This document shows, in pieces, positions 34,730 to 45,481 of a stretch of DNA of 54,149 bases (positions are counted from its first letter, which is position 1; each line of letters starts with the position of its first letter). This DNA is from CAYVQE01 sp964633205 (GTDB taxonomy: Bacteria > Myxococcota > B64-G9). The DNA lies in assembly GCA_964633205.1 (NCBI GenBank), contig CAZWFN010000027.1:1-54149 (forward strand), written 5' to 3'. The translations under genes and the position numbers were made by a program. A model generated the notes under the pieces. It was not told where the DNA came from and ran no database searches. It saw only the letters and a list, made by a program, of their open reading frames with translations.

Positions 34730-35512
34730 TCACTCCCGCTCGGCCGCGGCGCGTTCGCCGTCTCGGCGGCGGTTGATCAGACCGGCAGCGTAACCGGCGC
34801 CGAAGCCGTTGTCGATGTTGACCACGGTGACGCCGGCGGCGCAGGTGTTGAGCATGCCCAACAGCGCGGCCAGCCCGCCGAAGGCGGCTCCGTAGCCCAC
34901 GCTGGTGGGCACGGCCACCACCGGCCGGGCCACCAGCCCGGCCACCACCGACGGCAGGGCGCCCTCCATGCCGGCAACCACCACCAGCACCGCGGCCGAT
35001 TCCAGCGCCGGCCGGTGGGCGAACAAGCGGTGGATGCCGGCCACGCCCACGTCGGCCAGCCGCTCCACCCGGTTGCCCATCAGCCGGGCGGTCAGCTCGG
35101 CCTCGGCCGCCACCGGCAGATCGGCGGTGCCGGCCGTGACCACCAGGATGGTGCCCCGGCCCCGATCCGGGACGGGGCCGGCGACCCAGTGAAAAGTGCG
35201 CCCGAGGGGATCGTGTTGGCCGTCGGGGAAACGGGCGCTCAGCGCGGCGGCGGGCGCGGGTTCCAGTCGGGTGACCAGCAGCGGCCCCCCGCCAGCGACG
35301 ATGCGTTCGGCGATGGCCAGGATCTGGTCCTCGGTCTTGCCCTGGCCGAACACCACCTCCGGAAAGCCCAAGCGCAGCCCGCGGTGGGTGTCGACGCGGG
35401 CGAAACCCAGATCCACCAGCGGCAGGGTGCGCAGCGTCGCCAGGGCCTCGTCGACCGCCAACTCGCCGCCGGCCACCGCCGCGAGCAGTTGGCGCAGGCG
35501 TTGTGGATCCAC
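34730..35512 (-). CDS. larB: nickel pincer cofactor biosynthesis protein LarB
   Basis: LarB carboxylates and hydrolyses nicotinic acid adenine dinucleotide, the first step of the nickel pincer cofactor. The 260-residue product has the N-terminal DLGFARVDTHRGLRLGFPEVVFGQGKT signature split over two helices and the AIR-carboxylase-like core (TAGTADLPVAAEA, VVAGMEGALPSVVAGL, PTSVGYG). I chose the GTG at 35512: ggagg lies 9 bases upstream, and it follows the cheA stop by 1 base. This links larB to cheA in the same transcript. Confidence 0.95.
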   Translation of the reverse strand: MDPQRLRQLLAAVAGGELAVDEALATLRTLPLVDLGFARVDTHRGLRLGFPEVVFGQGKTEDQILAIAERIVAGGGPLLVTRLEPAPAAALSARFPDGQHDPLGRTFHWVAGPVPDRGRGTILVVTAGTADLPVAAEAELTARLMGNRVERLADVGVAGIHRLFAHRPALESAAVLVVVAGMEGALPSVVAGLVARPVVAVPTSVGYGAAFGGLAALLGMLNTCAAGVTVVNIDNGFGAGYAAGLINRRRDGERAAAERE

Positions 35513-35513
35513 C

Positions 35514-37589
35514 TCAGCCCTCCTCCGCGCTCGATCGCGCGGCCCGCAGCAGCATTTCGTCCACATCCAGCAGCAGCACCGGTTGGCCGTCGCCGAGCAC
35601 GGTGGTGGCGTTGTAAGGTCCGAGCTGGTGCAGCAGCCGGCCCACCGGCTTGAGCACCGCCTCGCGGTGGCCGGTGACGCGGTCGACGCCCAGGGCGGTG
35701 TCGGCCCGGTCGCGACCGTCGACCAGCAGCACCTCGCAACATGGCCGCGCGGGCTCGGGGGCGCCCAGCAGGTTGCCCAAGGGGTGATAGGGATAGCGCC
35801 GGCCGTCGAGCAACAGCAGCCGGTCGCCGCCGTCTTGCTGGATCAGTGCGGGATCGACCGCCAAGGCCCGCAGCACCCGCGAGGCCGGCACGGCCAGCAG
35901 GTGGCCGTCGAACTCGACCAGCAGGGTCTGGAGCAAGGCCAGGGTCAAGGGCAGGTCCAGGGTGAAGGCGGTACCCTGGCCGGGCAGGCTGTCGACCTCG
36001 ACCCGGCCGCCCACCCGCTCCAGGCTGTCGCGTACCGCATCCAGCCCCACGCCGCGACCGGACAGCGCGTCGGCCTGGTCGCGCGTCGACAGGCCCGGCT
36101 GGAAAACCAGCGCGCGTTTGGCCGCGGCGTCGAGCTGCTGCTGCGGGTCCAGCATCCCGGCCCGGCACGCCTTGGCCGCCAGCCGCTCGAGGTCCAGGCC
36201 GCGGCCGTCGTCGCTCAGGCGCAACAACACCCGATCCTGGCGCCGGTGGATCTCGAGCCACACCCGGCCCTGCTGCGGCTTGCCGAGCTGCTGGCGCTGC
36301 TGCGGCGGTTCGATGCCGTGCTCCACGGCGTTGCGCAGCAGGTGCAGCAGGGGCGCGTCGAGCGTCTCCAGCAAGGCCCGGTCGAGCTCGACATCGGCCC
36401 CGGCCACCTCGAAGGCCACCCGCTTGCCGCTGCGGCGGGCCGTGTCGCGGCAGACCCGCGGCAAGCGGTCTGTCAACAGCGAGACCGGCACCATGCGCAC
36501 TTCCATGACCCGGTCCTGCAGCCGGCGCACCACCTTGCCCAGCTGCCGGACCCGGTCACCGAGGGGGGGCGATTCACTGCGCTCGGCCAGATCCTCGAAC
36601 GCCGCCCGCAGGGCGATCAGCTCACCCACCGCATCGACGATGAAGTCCAGCAGCTCGGTCCGCACCCGGACCGAGCTGGGCCCGGTGGGCGCGTCGGTCG
36701 CTTCCAACTCTATGGCCGGTCCCGCGGCCGGACCACCGTCGACCGCCGCGGGCCCGTCGGCCGGGGCGGCCGCTGGCGGCGCTTGCCCGGCCGGCCCGGC
36801 GTTGTCGCCGGCGGACGCATCGAGGCGATCGATCTCGACCGCGGCCACCTCGGGCACCGCCGCCAGCAGCGCCTCGAGCTCGCCGGCGGTCTGGGCTCCA
36901 GCGAGCTCGAGCTCCAGCTCACCGGCGGGCAGCTCGCCGGCGCGCAGCCGCTCGACCGCTGGCCTGCATTCCAGCACCCGGTAGGCGTCGGCCAGCCGGC
37001 GCTGGACCACGAAGGCCCGCACCGCCGGCAGGCTGCAGCCGGCGTCCATCGCCACCCGCAACCGCCAGCGGGGCGCTGTATCCGGGGCAGCGCCGGTGGG
37101 CTCCGCAGCGGGGGTCACCCGTGACCCGGCCTCGGGCTGCGCTTGCGCCGCGGACGATTCGGGGGGCCGAGCCGGTGCGGCGGCAGGGGCGGCGGCATCG
37201 CCCGCAGCCGCCGCGGCCGCCGCCCGCTCCAGCGCCTCCAGCAGCTGCGCGTCCGGTTCGGCCATGGGCCGGTCGGCGGCGGCGGCCTCCAACCCGCCGC
37301 GCAGCGCGTCGAGGCCCGACAGCAGCAGCTCGATGGCCTCGTCGCTCAGCGCGCCGCCGCGATCGCGCAGCGGCGCCACCACATCCTCGAGCCGGTGGGC
37401 CAGCAGCGACAGCGGCTCGTAGTCCATCGAGGCCGCCATGCTCTTGATCGAATGCAGATGGCGAAAGGCCTCGTGGATGCGTTCGGCGTCATCGGGGTGC
37501 TGCTCGAGGGCGAGCAGGTCGGCCTCGAGCGCATCGAGGTGCTCGCCGGTCTCGCTCAGAAAGAGCGGCTTGTACTTCGACATGTCCAT
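35514..37589 (-). CDS. cheA: chemotaxis-type histidine kinase CheA
   Basis: The product is 691 residues. P1 (HPt) carries the phosphorylatable H46 (HLHSIKSMA). After an Ala/Pro linker comes a P2-like CheY-binding module (about 180-270), then P3 dimerisation (about 310-385), P4 ATPase with LHLLRNAVEHGIE, DDGRGLD and GRGVGLDAV, and a P5 CheW-like domain ending at residue 685. All catalytic boxes are intact. The ATG at 37589 has a weak ribosome-binding site; another ATG follows two codons later. It lies 80 bases after cheY in the same orientation. No cheR or cheB is present in the window. Confidence 0.95.
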   Translation of the reverse strand: MDMSKYKPLFLSETGEHLDALEADLLALEQHPDDAERIHEAFRHLHSIKSMAASMDYEPLSLLAHRLEDVVAPLRDRGGALSDEAIELLLSGLDALRGGLEAAAADRPMAEPDAQLLEALERAAAAAAAGDAAAPAAAPARPPESSAAQAQPEAGSRVTPAAEPTGAAPDTAPRWRLRVAMDAGCSLPAVRAFVVQRRLADAYRVLECRPAVERLRAGELPAGELELELAGAQTAGELEALLAAVPEVAAVEIDRLDASAGDNAGPAGQAPPAAAPADGPAAVDGGPAAGPAIELEATDAPTGPSSVRVRTELLDFIVDAVGELIALRAAFEDLAERSESPPLGDRVRQLGKVVRRLQDRVMEVRMVPVSLLTDRLPRVCRDTARRSGKRVAFEVAGADVELDRALLETLDAPLLHLLRNAVEHGIEPPQQRQQLGKPQQGRVWLEIHRRQDRVLLRLSDDGRGLDLERLAAKACRAGMLDPQQQLDAAAKRALVFQPGLSTRDQADALSGRGVGLDAVRDSLERVGGRVEVDSLPGQGTAFTLDLPLTLALLQTLLVEFDGHLLAVPASRVLRALAVDPALIQQDGGDRLLLLDGRRYPYHPLGNLLGAPEPARPCCEVLLVDGRDRADTALGVDRVTGHREAVLKPVGRLLHQLGPYNATTVLGDGQPVLLLDVDEMLLRAARSSAEEG

Positions 37590-37669
37590 GGCACAGCCGC
37601 CGCAGGCGCTGGCCGCATCCACCGCCGCGGCTGTGCGTCGCCGTGCGGAGCCAGCGCGCTGATCGCAGG

Positions 37670-38041
37670 TCAGCCCTTGTTGGCCAGGGCTTTTTGCACC
37701 ACCTGCATCACGTTCTCCGAGCGGAACGGCTTGACGATGAAGTCGGTGGCCCCCGCCTCGATGGCCTCGGTCACCAGCGATTCCTGCCCGAGGGCGCTGC
37801 AGATGACGATGGTGGCTTCGGGATCCTGGGCCAGGATGTCCCGGGTGGCCTGGATGCCGTTCTTGAAGGGCATCACGATGTCCATGGTCATCAGATCGGG
37901 GGTGGTCTCCTTGTACTTCTCCACCGCCTCGACGCCATTGGCGGCTTCCCCGGCGATCTCGAACTGCTGGGAGGTGAAGATCTCCTTCAGCGTGTTGCGC
38001 ATGAACACCGCGTCGTCTACGATCAGGACCCGCGGGGCCAT
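37670..38041 (-). CDS. cheY: CheY-like response regulator
   Basis: This 123-residue stand-alone receiver has the acidic pair VDDA, phospho-acceptor Asp in LMTMDIVMPFKNG, the switch Ser/Thr in VICSALGQ and Lys in VKPF. There is no output domain, so it is a diffusible CheY-type partner for the CheA encoded immediately downstream. A good ribosome-binding site (ggaggtgtgagga) precedes the ATG. A sigma70 promoter lies at 38097-38125. Confidence 0.94.
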   Translation of the reverse strand: MAPRVLIVDDAVFMRNTLKEIFTSQQFEIAGEAANGVEAVEKYKETTPDLMTMDIVMPFKNGIQATRDILAQDPEATIVICSALGQESLVTEAIEAGATDFIVKPFRSENVMQVVQKALANKG

Positions 38042-38096
38042 TCCTCACACCTCCTGCCGCCGGAGCCGGCCCGGTCCGGTCTCGGGATAGGGCCCG

Positions 38097-38125
38097 ATTG
38101 TTGCGCAGGAAATCGGGCCCGTCAA
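38097..38125 (-). promoter_or_regulatory. sigma70-type promoter for cheY-cheA-larB-larC-glgB
   Basis: On the minus strand TTGACG and AACAAT are 17 bases apart, with the -10 ending about 56 bases before the cheY ATG. The palindrome CGGGCCCG partly overlaps the spacer. Confidence 0.6.
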
Positions 38126-38198
38126 GACGCAATCGGCAATTTGCGGCTCAAGGCCGGGACAGAGGGGCCGATTGCAGACCAGAGGAGGACCGAAGTCG

Positions 38199-40609
<2,411 letters not shown>

Positions 40610-40613
<4 letters not shown>

Positions 40614-41221
40614 GCAGGCGCGTGTTGGTCGCCGAGGACGACACCACCTCGCGCCGCATCCTCGAGGCCTTGTTGCAGCGCTGGGGTTACGCGTTCGAGC
40701 TGGTGGCCGATGGCGACGGGGCCTGGCAGCGGCTGCAGCGAGACGACGCCCCCCGGCTGGTGGTGCTCGACTGGCAGATGCCCGGCCTGGATGGACTGGA
40801 AGTGCTGCACCGGCTGCGCCGGCGCGATGCCGAACGCCGCTGCTACGTGCTGTTCGTGACCACCCGCGATCAGAAGCAGGATCTGGTCGCCGCCTTGGGG
40901 GCCGGCGCCGACGATTACGTGACCAAGCCCTTCGATCCGGACGAGCTGCGCGCCCGGCTGGAGGTCGGCCGCCGCTTCGTCGAGCTGCGCGACGAGCTCG
41001 ATGCCCGCCTGGCCGACCTGCAGGCGGCGCTGGATCACGTCAAGACCCTGCAGGGCGTGCTGCCGGTGTGCATGTACTGCCACAAGATCCGCTCCGACCA
41101 GGGCGCCTGGGACAAGATGGAGCGCTACATCGAGGCGCATTCCAGCGCCCAGTTCAGCCACAGCATCTGTCCGGATTGTCTGCAGCGGCACTATCCGGAG
41201 GACGAAGAAGCGGGTGGATAG
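40610..41221 (+). CDS. receiver domain with C-terminal zinc-ribbon
   Basis: The product is 203 residues. Residues 1-120 are a receiver (VAEDDTTSRRI, LDWQMPGLDGLEV, VTKPF). A coiled coil follows at about 120-148. The last 50 residues form a two-pair cysteine module: VCMYCHKIRSDQGAWDKME and SHSICPDCLQRHYPE. The same kind of C-terminal CxxC module occurs in other sensory proteins, but its role is not known. The GTG overlaps the hybrid kinase stop as GTGA. It is probably the output receiver of that kinase. The gene ends 4 bases from the convergent cheW-like gene. Confidence 0.9.
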
Positions 41222-41225
41222 CGCT

Positions 41226-41666
41226 TCAGCGCTCGGCCAGCCGTTGCTGGATGGCGTTCCACAGGCTGGCCGGGCGCAGCAAGGTCAGCATGCGCCCCCG
41301 CAGCCAGGCCCGCCGCCGGCCGTCGGCCAGCGGCGGGCCCTCGGCGTGCACCCGTTCGATGGCCTCGACCTGATCCACCAGCAAGGCCAGCCGATCGGCG
41401 TCGAGCTGCACGAACACCAGCTGGCGACCGGCGCTGCCGCGCTCGCCGTGCAGCAGCCGGTCGGCCCGCACCACCGGCTCGACCCGGCCCTGGTGGGTGA
41501 CCACGCCGGCCAGCCAGTCCGGTGCGGCCGGCAACGGCCGCGGCTCGGTGACCAGTTCGGCGACCTCGCGCACCCGGGCCAGCGGTAGCCCATAGCGCTC
41601 CCGGCCGGCGCGGAAGATCAGGCTGCGGTCGAGCGCTTCGCCGTCGGCATCGCAGGGCTCATCCAT
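41226..41666 (-). CDS. cheW: CheW-like adaptor
   Basis: The 146-residue product is a single CheW domain: LIFRAGRERYGLPLARVREVAEL, a VVTHQGRVEPVVRA loop and FVQLDADRLALLVDQVEAIE. CheW bridges chemoreceptors to CheA. The start at 41666 overlaps the MCP gene end (ATGGATGA), suggesting coupled translation. An ATG five codons upstream is possible. It is the last gene of the unit that also encodes the MCP. Confidence 0.88.
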   Translation of the reverse strand: MDEPCDADGEALDRSLIFRAGRERYGLPLARVREVAELVTEPRPLPAAPDWLAGVVTHQGRVEPVVRADRLLHGERGSAGRQLVFVQLDADRLALLVDQVEAIERVHAEGPPLADGRRRAWLRGRMLTLLRPASLWNAIQQRLAER

Positions 41667-42939
41667 CGGCCGGGGGGACATCGTCCGCCTCCCGCAGCTG
41701 GAAGCGGCCGACCTCGCCGTCCATGCGGGTCGACAGCGCCACCAGCTCGTCGCTCAGCCGGGTCACCTTGAGAATGGAATCGCTCTGGGCCTCGGCCGTC
41801 TGGCCCACCGCGGCGGTGGCCGAGGCGTTCGTCTGGGCCACCGACGAGATGTTCTCGATGGCGCGGACCATCTGCTCGGCACCGGCGATCTGCTCGCTGG
41901 CCAGGCGGCTGATGATCTGCACCCGGTCGCTGGCGGCGGCCACCGTGGCCACGATGTTCTTCAGCGCGTCCATGATCGACGTCAGCTCTTCGCGGCCTTC
42001 CTCGAGCTGCTTGGTGCTGGCCCAGACCTCCTGCACCGTCTCGTGCGAGGTGACGCCGACCTCCTCGACGATCCTGGCGATGCGCTCGGCCGAACGCGAG
42101 GTGTTCTCGGCCAGCTGGCGGATCTCCTCGGCCACCACGGCGAAGCCGCGGCCGGCCTCGCCGGCCCGGGCGGCTTCGATGGTGGCGTTGATGGCCAACA
42201 GGTGGGTCTGCTGGGCGACCTCGGTGATCACCCGCACGATGTTGCCGATCTCCTTGGTGCGCTGGCTGAACTCGAAGACCCGCTCGGCGGTGCGCTCGAT
42301 CTGTTCGAACACGCCGCGCATCTTGTCCACCGCCTGGCCGGCCAGCTGGCCGCCGGAGCTGGCCACTCCGCTGGCCTCGGCGGTGGAACGGGCGGCGTCC
42401 TCGGCCGAGCGCGAGGAGCGTTCGATGGAGCGCGCCATCTCGCGGATCAGAGCCGAGGTGCGATCCACCAGATCGGTCTGCTGACCGGCTCCGCGGGCGA
42501 TCTCGTCCATCGAGCTGGTGATCTCACCGGCCGATACATTGATGCGCTTGGCCAGCTCGGTCAACGAAGTGGACGAAGCGCTGGCGCGCTGTGAGGTGGC
42601 CCGCAGCGTCTGCAGCGTCTGCACCAGGTCGGAACGCATCTGCTCGATGTAGCCGTTGAGCGCCGCGATCTCGTCGGTCGAGCCAGCGTCGGCCGTCAGG
42701 GCTCCGCCGGCCAGGTCGCCGTTGCCGATGCGCCGTGCCCGTTCGGCCAGCCGCTGCAGCCGGCGGTTCAGCCGCCCCGCCCACCAGATGGCGGCCGCCA
42801 GGGTCAGCGCGGCCGTGCCGCCCACCAGCACCGGTCTGAGCCAGCCCGGGCTCACGGTTGCCGGCAGCGCCAGGGCGAGCGCCAGCGGCGGGCCGACCAC
42901 GATCAGGTAGGACAACAGGACTTTGTGGAACAGCTTCAT
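41659..42939 (-). CDS. methyl-accepting chemotaxis protein with no periplasmic sensor
   Basis: The product is 426 residues. TM1 (about 9-30) and TM2 (about 35-55) are joined by a loop of only a few residues, so there is no periplasmic ligand domain. A HAMP-like segment follows (about 56-110), then a coiled-coil signalling domain containing the hairpin tip (QQTHLLAINATIEAARAGEAGRGFAVVAEEIRQLAE). The terminal pentapeptide for CheR binding is absent. The stimulus must come from the membrane, the cytoplasm or a partner protein. The ATG at 42939 has a weak ribosome-binding site. Confidence 0.93.
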   Translation of the reverse strand: MKLFHKVLLSYLIVVGPPLALALALPATVSPGWLRPVLVGGTAALTLAAAIWWAGRLNRRLQRLAERARRIGNGDLAGGALTADAGSTDEIAALNGYIEQMRSDLVQTLQTLRATSQRASASSTSLTELAKRINVSAGEITSSMDEIARGAGQQTDLVDRTSALIREMARSIERSSRSAEDAARSTAEASGVASSGGQLAGQAVDKMRGVFEQIERTAERVFEFSQRTKEIGNIVRVITEVAQQTHLLAINATIEAARAGEAGRGFAVVAEEIRQLAENTSRSAERIARIVEEVGVTSHETVQEVWASTKQLEEGREELTSIMDALKNIVATVAAASDRVQIISRLASEQIAGAEQMVRAIENISSVAQTNASATAAVGQTAEAQSDSILKVTRLSDELVALSTRMDGEVGRFQLREADDVPPADG

Positions 42940-42971
42940 GCGGTGGCCACATCCGGCATCATGGGCTGGGG

Positions 42972-43337
42972 TCAGTCGCCGATCATCGCTTTGACCAGCC
43001 GGATGAGCTGGTTGGCGGTGAACGGCTTCGACAGAAACACCGTGCCCCCCGAGCGGAACCCTTCGCGCATCGAGTCGGGGTCGTCGCGGGCGGTGACGAA
43101 GACGATCGGCACCGGTTCGGCGTCGGGCCGCTGTTGGATGAAGCGGCTGACCTCGAAGCCGTCGATGCCGGGCATCATGATGTCGAGCAGCAACAGATCG
43201 TAGTCCTGTTCGCCCAGCAGCTCCATCGCGCGCGAGCCGTCGTCGGCGGTGCTGATGGCATAGCCCGCCCGCTCCAGGATCTTGCGCTCCAGCATCAGGA
43301 TGTCCGGGTCGTCGTCGACCAGCAGGATGTGCTTCAT
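42972..43337 (-). CDS. single-domain response regulator
   Basis: This 121-residue receiver has the acidic pocket VDDDPD, phospho-acceptor Asp in LLLLDIMMPGIDG, Thr in FVTARD and Lys in SKPF. There is no effector domain. The ATG overlaps the stop of the PocR-domain kinase (ATGA), so that kinase is the likely phosphodonor, and the MCP gene starts 32 bases later. Confidence 0.93.
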   Translation of the reverse strand: MKHILLVDDDPDILMLERKILERAGYAISTADDGSRAMELLGEQDYDLLLLDIMMPGIDGFEVSRFIQQRPDAEPVPIVFVTARDDPDSMREGFRSGGTVFLSKPFTANQLIRLVKAMIGD

Positions 43338-44770
43338 GTCGGCAGCCCGCCTTCCCGGTTGGCCAGCTCCAACGGCAGCACGATGGAAAAGGTCGACCCC
43401 TGCCCGGCCTTGCTCCGAACCTCGATGCGCCCTCCATGGGCCTGGATGTAGCTGTTGGATATGGCCAGTCCGAGACCGATGCCGCCATACTCCCGCGTCG
43501 AGGAGCCATCGACCTGGTAGAACGAGTCGAAGACCCGCTCCAGCTTGGTCTCCGGAATGCCGATGCCGCTGTCGCTGATCGCGATCTCCACCAGCTCCTC
43601 GTCCGGCGGCGCCAGCGCCGCCGGGATGCAATCGTCGCCGCAATCCTGGTGCGGGCGCTTGAGCCGGCGCGTGCTGACCTGAACGGTGCCGCCCTTCTTG
43701 TTGAACTTCACGGCGTTGCTGAGGATGTTGATCAACGCCTGGCGCAGCTTGCCGGCGTCGAGCAACAGCGGCGGCACATCCTCGGCCGCCGCCACCGACA
43801 GCTGCAGCTCGCGCTTGCGGGCCAGCGGCACCATGGTGCTGATGGCGGCGTCGATCACCGAGCGCACGTCTGTATGCTCCCGGTCCAGCCGCAGGCTGCC
43901 CGACTCCACCTTGGAGAAGTCGAGGATGCTGGCGATCAGGCTGAGCAAGTTCTCGCCCTTGTCCATGATGGTCTTGACGTAGTCGTGTTGCTCCTCGTTG
44001 AGCTCGCCGGCCAGGCCTTCGATCAGCATCTCGCTGTAACCGATGACCGAGGTCAGCGGCGTGCGCAGTTCGTGGGAGACGGTGGCCAAGAAGCTGCTCT
44101 TGAGCCGATCGAGCTCCTTCAACCGCTCGTAGGACTTGCGCAGCTGCTCGTTCTTCTGTTGCAGCTCGTTGTAGCCGGTGGAGACGGCCTCGACGTGCAT
44201 GCGCGAGGTCAACAGCTGCTTGTACCCGGTGTAGAGCATGACCTCGATTACACCCACCAGGTGCTTGACCACGTTGAGCGCCACGGACTGGTGTACCCGC
44301 GGCAGCCGTTCCATCAGCCGTTGGGCGATATCGCGGTTGTACTTCTCGCCCATATCGGTCAGATCCGGCAGCTGGGTGGATTGGGGCCAAAACGGGCCGT
44401 ATACCACCCGGCCGAGCTCCTCGGCTTCATGGCGGATGGGCGCGATCAGATAGCGCAGCCCGCTGAAGCAGTCGTGGCCGATGGTCTCGCCGGCGGTCAA
44501 GTCGGCGCGGCGGATGGCGCTCACCTCGCGCATGCAGCGGGCCTTGCCCTCGGGAAACTGAAATGCGTAGGAGCAGAAATCGCCCGAGTTGCCCTTGACG
44601 TCGACCAGCAATTCGCCGGTGCTGCTGAAGAGCTTGAAGCTGATCTGAAACAGATCGGCGTAGCTCTGGCACACGTCCCGAAACGCATCCAAATCGATCA
44701 GCTCGGCCAGGCTGAATCGCTGCTGCAGAACGGATGGTGGCGGCATGGATTGATTGGGCTTCGAGCTCAT
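43334..44770 (-). CDS. PocR-domain sensor histidine kinase
   Basis: The product is 478 residues with no membrane span. Residues 18-180 form a PocR-type ligand-binding domain (LIDLDAFRDVCQSYADLFQISFK, CxxY-like GDFCSYAFQF, KARCMREV, GHDCFSGLRYLIAPI). A coiled coil precedes HisKA with TVSHELRTPLTS and a HATPase with NILSNAVKFNKKGG, DSGIGIP and GGIGLGLAIS. A short insert DCGDDC occurs in the ATPase domain. PocR domains bind small organic ligands and carry conserved cysteines. It overlaps mglA upstream and the receiver gene downstream by 4 bases each. Confidence 0.92.
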   Translation of the reverse strand: MSSKPNQSMPPPSVLQQRFSLAELIDLDAFRDVCQSYADLFQISFKLFSSTGELLVDVKGNSGDFCSYAFQFPEGKARCMREVSAIRRADLTAGETIGHDCFSGLRYLIAPIRHEAEELGRVVYGPFWPQSTQLPDLTDMGEKYNRDIAQRLMERLPRVHQSVALNVVKHLVGVIEVMLYTGYKQLLTSRMHVEAVSTGYNELQQKNEQLRKSYERLKELDRLKSSFLATVSHELRTPLTSVIGYSEMLIEGLAGELNEEQHDYVKTIMDKGENLLSLIASILDFSKVESGSLRLDREHTDVRSVIDAAISTMVPLARKRELQLSVAAAEDVPPLLLDAGKLRQALINILSNAVKFNKKGGTVQVSTRRLKRPHQDCGDDCIPAALAPPDEELVEIAISDSGIGIPETKLERVFDSFYQVDGSSTREYGGIGLGLAISNSYIQAHGGRIEVRSKAGQGSTFSIVLPLELANREGGLPT

Positions 44771-45465
44771 CGGCTTCTCTCGGAATCCGGCTTGGGGTGG
44801 GGAACGACGGGTTTGATGTTCTTGCGCAACAGGTTCTGGATGAACTCCTCCTCGCGGATGCGCAGCTTGTCCTCCAGTTGGTAGCGCTGCTGCAGCGAGC
44901 GCCAGGTCAGGCGCAGGATGCCCTCGAGCGTCTCGAGCACCCCTTGGCCGGTGATGGCGGCGGCCTTGTAGATCGGCTCGCCGCCGCGTTCGGCCACCTG
45001 GTCGAGTTCCGCATCGGGTCGGACCTTGGGCAGGTCGCGCTTGTTGAACTGGATCACCTTGGGGATCGATTCCGGCTCGATTCCGTTGAGCCTGAGGTTG
45101 TTGGTCATGTCGCGCCAGGAGTCGTTGTTGGCCTGGGTCTGGTCGAGCTGCGAATCGGCGACGAAGGCCACGCCGTCGGCGCCTTGCAGCACGATGCGGC
45201 GGGTCGAGTTGTGCATCACCTGGCCCGGCACGGTGAACAGCTTGACCTTGACCGTGAAGCCCGACTCGCTCTTGAAGAACACCGGCATCAGGTCGAAGAA
45301 CAAGGTGCGGTCGTCCGAGGTGTCGAGCACCATCAAGCGCCCGCGGGCATCTGGATTCATGATGTGGTGGATGGCCTGCAGGTTGGTCGTCTTTCCCGAA
45401 AGCGCCGGGCCGTAAAAGACGATCTTGAGCGTGATCTCGCGTTGCTCGAGGTTGATCTGGACCAT
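44767..45465 (-). CDS. mglA: MglA-family polarity GTPase
   Basis: MglA is a Ras-like GTPase that marks the leading pole in Myxococcus motility. The 232-residue product has P-loop GPALSGKTT (19-27), the family-specific RTLFFDLMP, the atypical switch-II TVPGQ (80-82 for PGQ) in place of DTAGQ, FVADSQ, and the base-recognition NKRD (141-144). It is about 35 residues longer than Myxococcus MglA; the extra C-terminal part is charged and helical (YQLEDKLRIREEEFIQNLL). No MglB-type GAP gene is nearby. It begins 16 bases after the lon stop and overlaps the PocR kinase by 4 bases. Confidence 0.93.
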   Translation of the reverse strand: MVQINLEQREITLKIVFYGPALSGKTTNLQAIHHIMNPDARGRLMVLDTSDDRTLFFDLMPVFFKSESGFTVKVKLFTVPGQVMHNSTRRIVLQGADGVAFVADSQLDQTQANNDSWRDMTNNLRLNGIEPESIPKVIQFNKRDLPKVRPDAELDQVAERGGEPIYKAAAITGQGVLETLEGILRLTWRSLQQRYQLEDKLRIREEEFIQNLLRKNIKPVVPHPKPDSERSR

Positions 45466-45481
45466 ACGCCTTTGTCCTCGC

